64,000 nt of DNA. Origin: Spodoptera frugiperda (lineage: Eukaryota > Arthropoda > Insecta > Lepidoptera > Noctuidae). Of the stretch, positions 57,479 through 64,000 are shown piece after piece (positions within the stretch are counted from its first letter, which is position 1; each line of letters opens with the position of its first letter). The stretch lies in contig NC_064225.1 of assembly GCF_023101765.2 (NCBI RefSeq), forward strand, positions 5,208,001 through 5,272,000, in the 5' to 3' direction. The notes beneath the pieces are model-generated. The model was not told the origin of the DNA, searched no databases, and saw nothing but the letters and a program-made list of their open reading frames with translations. Position numbers and translations under genes: made by a program.

Positions 57479-57800
57479 ATTGTACGTCAGATCATGTTAG
57501 ACCTTCCCATCCGCACACCAACCACCAAATGAAGGCGACGAACACTCTTATCGTAGGGGTCAAAGTATGGGGTCGCTACAAACAATAATTATCAAGTATT
57601 ATCAAGCTAACGATGTATTAATTACAATTTGTTTGAGAAGTATTGGACGATGCAAATCGTTCTGACTTGTATTGAGAGGGAACTGACAACGGATATACGG
57701 GTTCATATTACGCTGCGTCGGTGTGTGTGAGTTTGGGACCCGTATGTTATGTTTATGATGTCGATTTTTTGTCCCGTTCATAATGTTTGTTATAGTGTTT
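57479..57800 (-). promoter_or_regulatory. Proximal 5' flank of the lipid-transfer protein gene
   Basis: No convincing TATA box was found. On the coding strand a GATAAG element lies at 57552-57547, with further GATA cores within about 60 bp upstream. GATA factors are known fat-body regulators of insect yolk and lipoprotein genes, so a role is plausible but untested. A tiny upstream ORF (ATG-ATC-TGA, 57495-57487) would precede the start codon if transcription starts upstream of it. Confidence 0.35.
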
Positions 57801-58239
57801 GTTTTACTAAGCAGTAGTAGTTAGTACTAAGGATGTGTTTGTGTTGTCTTTTCGCAGAAACTGCTGAATGCATTTTGATGATGTTTGGTTTGTGTATTGA
57901 TAAATTAAGTAATTAGGTATTTATGGGATTTATTAGATAGGACAATGGTTTTAATTTGTGATCAGATTATAGCATATCTATTACTGACAAAAGAAAGAAT
58001 CTTTAGCATTACTATTTAGATAGAAGTTCTCTAACTTTTTATAAAAATAATATTAATATAGAAATTCGAGTCATCTGATTTAATTCGGCTAATCGATTCT
58101 GGATCATTGGTTTTTAGCCCTAGTATTGCCTGTTCCATCAATGGTATCCAAACAGGTAAACTGATTTAAGTACCTAAAGGTGCCTAAAGAGACAGTTGAG
58201 ATGAGAAGTTGGAGATAAACAAACAGACATGGACTGATC

Positions 58240-58425
58240 TGTTCGTGCGGTGACTGGACAACCGGCTGCCGTGTAACATGTAGTGGGTTCAAGGAAGCAA
58301 CTCTGTCTGATCCGCAAATTGTTGTTTCGGGTTTAATTGGTATTTGGGTTTCATGTGCATGTGAAGTTGTATGTTTGTAAACGCAACCACGACACTGGAG
58401 AAAATACTAGTAAGGGCAACGTTTT
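58240..58425 (+). mobile_element. tRNA-derived SINE, family E
   Basis: Plus orientation: 'gtgcggtgactggacaaccg' (A-box side), 'gtagtgggttcaaggaagca' (degraded B box), then 'aattgttgtttcgggtttaa' and 'ctggagaaaatactagtaag'. Confidence 0.8.
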
Positions 58426-58749
58426 AGAAAAAAAATCTTCTACTTCATCATACTTAGCCCCAAGTGCAGATTCATAACAGGATTCTAAGAATTGGAAACA
58501 TATACAGAGTATTAATTAGGGAATCATGTGATATATTGGGAATAAGTATTTGGGCGTATCACTACCAAGAAATAATTCGAACATAATTTTGTATGATGTT
58601 ATTGAGAACTCTGATAATAAATAATTTATTATTGTTATCGGACTATGAGTAAGTATGTGTGTAACTTAACTTATTCTTAGTTAAAGTTATTTTTACATCG
58701 TAGTGACACGGTTATTTTAACCAAATACACATATGTACTTAAGTTTTAA

Positions 58750-59110
58750 GTGTGGGAGAGTCATGCTTCGGCACGAATGGGCCGGCTCAACCGGAGTGAT
58801 ACCACGGGCTCACAGAAAACCGACGTGAAACAACGCTTACATTGTGTGAGTAAGATTACCGAAGGCCCAATGACTCCCCTTCCCAATCTTTCTAATCCCC
58901 GATTCCACAACAACCCTTAAATTCCTAACCCCCAAAAGATCGGCAACGCGCGCTTGTGACGCTTCTGGTGTTTCGTATGTCCATGAGTGGAGGTGATTGC
59001 TTACCATCAGGTGATAGCTACCTTATATTAGTGACGAGTAGGGGTTTCTATATCAGTGACGATTACTGACCATCAGGCGATCCATTGCACCATTGCACCG
59101 GCTTGATTGT
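58750..59110 (+). mobile_element. Family G repeat
   Basis: 'tgtgggagagtcatgcttcg' to 'gattgcttaccatcaggtga', with a second partial end 'gaccatcaggcgatccattg' appended. Confidence 0.8.
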
Positions 59111-59648
59111 CCTGTATCCTTTAAAAACGAAAGCTTAGGTAGGAACCTACTGCAAGAATAATTACGTACCGTATATTAATTTTATGAACGACGAAGAAGA
59201 AATTACATATTATTATTTTACATAATTTAATTGGTGTAAGTGTGAAATGAAATCAGCATATCATATCGCGATTGATGATTCATAAATTGTGTCGCAATAT
59301 GAAGAGCGGAGTATGTCATTCTTTCAAACTATTGTTTTACTTAATTTATTTGTCATATATTTACGTGTTAAGTTGAAATTAAATGATTATTTGTTAGAGT
59401 TCAAGAGCCTATGACGTATTTATGTCTTCCTTGTGATAAAAATATTATTACATTGGGGAGATAAAGAAACGTTCTATTTTTTGTTGTAAGATAATGCTAT
59501 TGTGTTTTACTAAGTATAGAAACGTGGGTTTCTTAGATTTTAATTGGGGTTTTTCAGGCTCTTAATAACAAAAGTCTGCCTCAAGCTTGAGTGGACTGGC
59601 CTGAATTGCCGAGTAAGAGATTTTGAATACAGGATGGAACAAAATACC

Positions 59649-59890
59649 CGGAGCTGCGGCTCAAAGCAGTTTTAGTCAGTAAGAATCTGATGTCCAAATA
59701 CTCAAACGCTACTCAATTTTAAGACGCTCAAAAATATATCTGTCACTACAAATACTTTACAAAATGACAGAGATGGCACGATATTTAAGTAGAACTTAAA
59801 ATTGAGTAGCATTTTAGTATTCAGTCGTGACACTCTCTCGCCTAATGCAACGCGGGAAGTAGTTATTGGGTGAGTTTCCAACATAAAAAA
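59649..59890 (+). mobile_element. Family D repeat split by a family A MITE
   Basis: Family D sequence runs to 'gtcagtaagaatctga' (59690), is interrupted by a MITE (59691-59827) and resumes 'tgacactctctcgcc'. The repeated TGA marks the target-site duplication. Confidence 0.85.
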
Positions 59891-60627
59891 AAATGAGAGA
59901 TAAAAGAAAAATAGAGGAATTGTGCCCGGTGCATGTCAGTAAAGCACCTTATTACATGGTGAAAATTGGGTGTTTCTACATTGTATTTGTATTACTCTAT
60001 CTTACCTTTCGAGGTAAGCAAAATGTTTACCAAAATAACCCAAAAAAGACACTACAGAATAATAATCTCTCATATAACAACGCGATTTTCGACTTAATTA
60101 ACACGTGCCTACTTAATAATTAAAAGCTCAATTATAGTATTTTTTGTCAAGCAAAATATTGTCATAATTGCCAGTGAAACAATGATGTTCTCGGAATTAT
60201 TGTCATTAAGCTAATTAATGGGTAATGAGGGCCTTGTCTACGAAATGTACGTTCAGAATATCTACTAGCTTATTGTTAAGGTAATTTGAAGTGTATGCGT
60301 GTGTCCTTAGGGCTTATTTTTTCTTGTAGTTATTAGGAGAGTTCTAGAGCTCATGTGTTTGTCAAAGTAGTTATGGTTTATTTTATATTGTAGTAAAACG
60401 AAAGAAAAGAAAACTAGTTCTATTCCGTGCTTGTAGCCGTTATCGTCACTGTTTCCATGCATTGCGCATTTCTACTAGGTATTTTCTATTTGTCAATTTT
60501 AATTTTAATTCTCGCACTTCATTAGTCGAGATTATTCTCACAACCAATGACATGGCGGACTGCGATCGAGCTCTGCGAAAATTACGGAATAGGCTTGCTT
60601 TTTTTGACGATGGAAAATTAGCCAATA

Positions 60628-60752
60628 ACTATTCCCGCCTTGGGTGAGGCGACAGGGAGTGTCAGACTCTTACTGAATAAAAACCACCCCGTTTCTACTC
60701 CTGTTCTTCGAGTCGGAACCTCGGTAAACCCGCTAGGTAGTCCGCAGCACCC
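60628..60752 (-). mobile_element. SINE-like repeat, family D
   Basis: 'actattcccgccttgggtga' to 'cccgctaggtagtccgcagc' in reverse orientation. Confidence 0.8.
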
Positions 60753-60870
60753 TACAACACAAATACATAATTCCAGTGACATTTTCATATTGCAAATTGG
60801 CATCAAAACGAGGGAAGAGACCAGCAAACCACAGTTCAAGCAGTCTTAACCGACTTTAACTTCAGAAGTA

Positions 60871-61182
60871 CAGCAGGACCTCTTTAATCCGAACTCTGAA
60901 AATTTAGCCCCCGTTCGGATTGGTGGAGCGTTCGGATTATAGGGATATAGATGATAAGGGTATTTTTTGCGAATAAACTACATAATAGGTACATACATAA
61001 TACAATATTTGTATTAATCTATAAACGTTACATATTTTAATCAACATTTTTGAAGAAATCCAGTATTTTGACGTTCGGAAAGTTACTGGCGGGCGAGAGC
61101 AAGACAGCGCGGACTCGGCTCGGGGGTTCGGATTACAGAGGTGTTCGGACTAGAGGGGGTTCGGATTAAAGAGGTCCTGCTG
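60871..61182. mobile_element. Pogo/Tigger-type MITE, 312 bp
   Basis: Perfect 24-bp terminal inverted repeats (cagcaggacctctttaatcc plus 'gaac', and complement) flanked by TA on both sides. TIRs of the form CAG(T/C)A(G)GACCTCTTTAATCC with TA duplication are typical of pogo-like Tc1/mariner elements. No transposase remains. Confidence 0.9.
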
Positions 61183-61604
61183 TATAGGGTTTAATTTTGC
61201 TTGTCAGAGTGAAGAGTTAAATTGGTATGCAGATTCTTAATTGGAGTGATCTGACGGCGGCCAGATGTCGGGGCTTCGTCTATAAATGCGATTGTGAGGT
61301 ATCAGCACCTCCTATGTATGTATGTAAGCCTGGTACCTACAGTTTGGGACCTACGCCTACAATTATTACTGTTTGATGAAGAATTTCCGTTGCTTGATTT
61401 TTGACCAGTGAATCATTATTTTTCTAAAAATTGGTTGATTTTATCAATATTTTTACAGTTATTTTTGAGAATAGTGGTATACCACACACACTTGTTATAA
61501 TGAAGACATGAAGAGAAAACTAGAATAAACAAAATTAAGCGTAGGTAAGTCAAAGTACATATTAATAAAACGAAAACGTAAAATTATTTTTATTAATTGC
61601 CGTA

Positions 61605-61718
61605 AGTACTCAGAGTTGTTTAATAGTTACTTAACCCAGTCATCAGCCATAGTTTTCGATAATAAATCGTTACTACTAAGGAATAGATTAAGTAATCATT
61701 AAATGTCTCTGAGTTAGT
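61605..61718. mobile_element. MITE family I
   Basis: 'ctcagagttgtttaatagtt' to 'cattaaatgtctctgagtta'. Confidence 0.8.
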
Positions 61719-61762
61719 AACGACAGTTAAGCCTTTAACACATCCTTTAGACTGTTCTAATA

Positions 61763-61862
61763 GCCACAGATGGGGCCCAGTAGGGCTGATGCCTGAGCCG
61801 GAGCTGCGGACTACCTAGCTGGTTTACCAGGACGGATGATTTTCCCCCCCTCAAAATAAAAA
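61763..61862 (+). mobile_element. SINE-like repeat, family D, internally deleted
   Basis: 'cacagatggggcccagtagg' head is joined directly to 'gatgattttcccccc' tail. Confidence 0.78.
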
Positions 61863-62302
61863 GTCTGTTCTCATAGACGTAATAAATACTAAGGTACCTA
61901 CAAAGTATAAATATAAATAATGCATACTATAGCAATGGCCTATTTGTATAATCTAGTTTTCTTTACATGTTAATAAATAACACTAGTCCCAAGTTAAAAT
62001 TTTCTCTCTTTCTTGTGAAAAATCACAAGTTTCGTTTGCTTAGAAAGTTGTTTCCGGTATAGCATAAATATTTCGTGGCATATTGTACGTTCTGGGATTT
62101 TGGGATTAATCTACGGTCTTCTATGTCGTAAGTACCTTGTAATTTTTATTAGTATTATTTTCAACAGTGATACGTAGAGAAATCTCAAGAAGTTACGAGT
62201 CAGTACCTTTTTTTAAGAATGGAAGATCATCATGATTTCTCCCACATTTTGCGAGGCGAGACGGAGTGACTCTTACTGACTAAAAACCCCGTTCCTACTA
62301 GT

Positions 62303-62450
62303 TAGTACCCTTAGTACGAATTTGTTTGAAAGAAATCGAAACGAGAGCGCGTTCGGCGCTCTAAATGGTTAATTTATCGAGCCGGCCAATCAGAGCGCTG
62401 AATGCACTCTCAATTACTTTAAACGTAAAGCAAACTCATACTAAGTGTGT
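62303..62450. mobile_element. MITE family C adjoining a family D fragment
   Basis: 'agtacccttagtacgaattt' to 'gtaaagcaaactcatactaa'. It begins exactly where a reversed family D copy (62215-62302) breaks off, so it probably inserted in it. Confidence 0.82.
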
Positions 62451-63053
62451 TGTCATTAGAAATTAATATTTTTTTTTATCGAATAATATTAATATATTAT
62501 GTCACTCTTACATTATTACTTTTACACATTTCTAAAGTATCAGAATGGGCCGTTGTTGGTCATAAATTTTGTAAAAAAATTGAGGTTGATTAGTACTCTG
62601 ATTGATTGCGACCTAGATTTATGGAACAAAAATGGCATAGGTCCGGACGGAACGCAAACATGTCAATCAAGATGCGAGTTACATATTCGGATGATACCTT
62701 TGTCATATGTATGTAGTTCTAATTTTGGAAATTTTCAACACGAATATTCGTAGGATCGCCACGTGAATTTTGTCCAGGTATACCTATTACTTCTTTTACT
62801 TCAGTTTTTTTTTATGTTGGCACCAACTTCAGCGTCGTATTTCGTATCGTAGACTGGACTTCAAAGTACGGAATCTAGAATTAGTATGTCTCTTAATTCG
62901 AGGAATAAAATTATATCCCAAGACGTTAGTTGGTGACTAGTTGTGACACGTATCTACGTGGGTAGCCTGTATGGACCAACAATTTAACTGTACGGTCCGG
63001 CTGTACAGTTAAAACTGCAAAGTTAAATCGTAGTAATCAGTAAAGTGTATTAA

Positions 63054-63109
63054 ATAGGCTTAGCTATGTAACATTAAGCATTCGTTAATGTAACATAGCT
63101 TAGCTTATT
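63054..63109. repeat. Hairpin with ~24-bp arms
   Basis: 'tagctatgtaacattaa' (63061-63077) and its exact complement (63085-63101), extended imperfectly on both sides. A second small hairpin (tttaactgtac... / gtacagttaaa) lies at 62980-63013. Confidence 0.8.
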
Positions 63110-63539
63110 CGTTAGTAGCCACATAGAAGCGAATTGGCACATATCACCATATTTAAAGGACAGATTAAAATTCCAAATTCTTAGCATTTTAAAGTAGGTA
63201 GTATCTACAAGACGCCCACAGATACATGACCAAGGATATTTAGAAATCCATATACTACTTATGTAATTCACCACCATTTTATTTGAGCATAAAAATTAAA
63301 TGACGGAATTAAATAATCATGATCAGTCAGTAGCCCAGTCTCTGTCAAATGTGTATAGGATCTGAGTACTGCTACTGTGCTCACCATTTATCAGTGATGA
63401 TAAACTTGAATTTTTAACCTATTTCTCCAAAAAGGAGGAGACTTCTAACCTATCAGTGGGTGGGTAACTTATAACCTACTAGTACATATAACTTATTATA
63501 ATTATTATTTTCTTTCTAGTTTTTACCTTTAGTTTGTTT

Positions 63540-64000
63540 TTAGTATTTAGTTTTTGAAATCGGTTTTTTTAAACTGCGATCTCCAACGCACTTGGCACGC
63601 TTGGATATTTTATAGCCTATAACCTTCCTCGATAAATGGACTATCGAATACAAATTATTATTCAATTCGGTCAAGTAGTTTTGAAGATTAGTGCGTTCTA
63701 ACAAACAAACAAACTATTCAGCTTTACATAAGAGTTACCAGAAAATATTTGTAAACGCCCACAGACATATTGAAGAACTAGCTGTGCCCGCGACTTCGTC
63801 CGCGTGGAATAGTTATTTTAGACATTATATTTATTTTTGCAAACAACTTTCTCAGCTTCATAAATTATAGCTGTTACCCACGGTTAATTTGTGCAATGAA
63901 AATTCGTGATAGCACTGGATTATGATTATAAGGAACAATCCACACTCATTTCTATACTATATGTGTTTCCACTGTTTTCCGGATACCTGCGCCTATAGGT
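63540..64000. mobile_element. Two dispersed element ends at the window edge
   Basis: 'ataaccttcctcgataaatg' to 'aacaaacaaactattcagct' (to ~63725) and a new element starting 'ctagctgtgcccgcgacttc' (63780), the same end type as the 1.47-kb repeat at 45522. The second continues beyond the window. Confidence 0.6.

Larger units (their letters stand above)
44669..57417 (-). other. Intron 1, 12.7 kb, repeat-filled
   Basis: This intron lies between the signal-peptide exon and exon 2. It contains the 45522-48462 tandem duplication, a tRNA-derived SINE (48610-48791), SINEs at 50185-51066 and 52082-52172, the 52826-54950 transposon-like element, the 55018-55690 tandem triplication and SINE/MITE pieces to 56750. 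The stretches 44669-45521, 48800-49270, 51630-52080 and 56760-57417 are AT-rich and show nothing I can assign. A large first intron can hold enhancers, but no direct evidence was seen. Confidence 0.8.
57479..64000. other. Upstream intergenic region
   Basis: Beyond the repeats listed separately (SINEs at 58240 and 58750; MITEs at 59691, 60871, 61605 and 62303; hairpins at 62970 and 63054), 57800-58230, 59120-59640, 60130-60620, 61190-61600, 61865-62210 and 62460-62960 show only AT-rich sequence without a supported gene. No second coding gene was recognised. Confidence 0.6.

Noticed and set aside
62499..62753. 84-codon plus-strand ORF with a hydrophobic start
   Set aside because: No recognised motif, AT-rich codon use and no supporting splice or promoter context; could not be supported as a gene.

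Overview
This is a gene-rich-looking but mostly intronic and repeat-laden stretch of a lepidopteran (moth/butterfly) nuclear genome. The evidence is AT-rich sequence with short GT-AG introns, tRNA-derived SINEs, many fold-back MITEs, and a repeat beginning 'gcccgcgacttcgt' that is common in Lepidoptera. No database search was possible, so species and gene identities rest on motif recognition.

One very large gene dominates the window. It runs on the minus strand from its start codon at 57478 down past the left edge. I could read 54 coding exons with compatible splice phases at every junction except one (exon 37 to 38). They encode about 3,043 residues: a signal peptide, the vitellogenin/apoB-type lipid-transfer N-domain, the DUF1943/DUF1081-type region and a long beta-rich lipid-binding tract. 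This is a large lipid transfer protein of the apolipophorin class. The C-terminal von Willebrand D domain has not been reached by residue 3,043. I infer that this fits the longer lipid-transfer-particle apoprotein (apoLTP-II/I) somewhat better than the roughly 3,300-residue lipophorin precursor (apoLp-II/I), but either is possible.

A second gene lies inside the intron between exons 31 and 32, on the plus strand. It is an intronless 128-codon ORF (15893-16279) encoding a SANT/Myb-like protein that I recognise as the BAP18 chromatin-complex subunit. About 2.2 kb of AT-rich sequence with several AATAAA signals follows it.

Layout: 1-44668 holds exons 2-54 with introns full of MITEs and SINEs. 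44669-57417 is a 12.7-kb first intron made largely of repeats: a 1.47-kb tandem duplication, a ~2.1-kb putative DNA transposon with subterminal repeats, and a 229-bp tandem triplication. 57418-57478 is the signal-peptide exon. 57479-64000 is upstream sequence with further SINEs and MITEs and a pogo-type MITE; I see no second gene there.

The most unusual feature is that four exons of the large gene (8, 21, 23 and 28) each sit next to a tandem array whose unit contains a piece of the exon plus its splice site (periods 117, 125, 182 and 107 bp; 5, 9, 2 and 6 copies). These arrays place rows of decoy splice sites in the transcript. The exon 37/38 junction is also odd, with repeated donor-like motifs and no simple in-frame acceptor.
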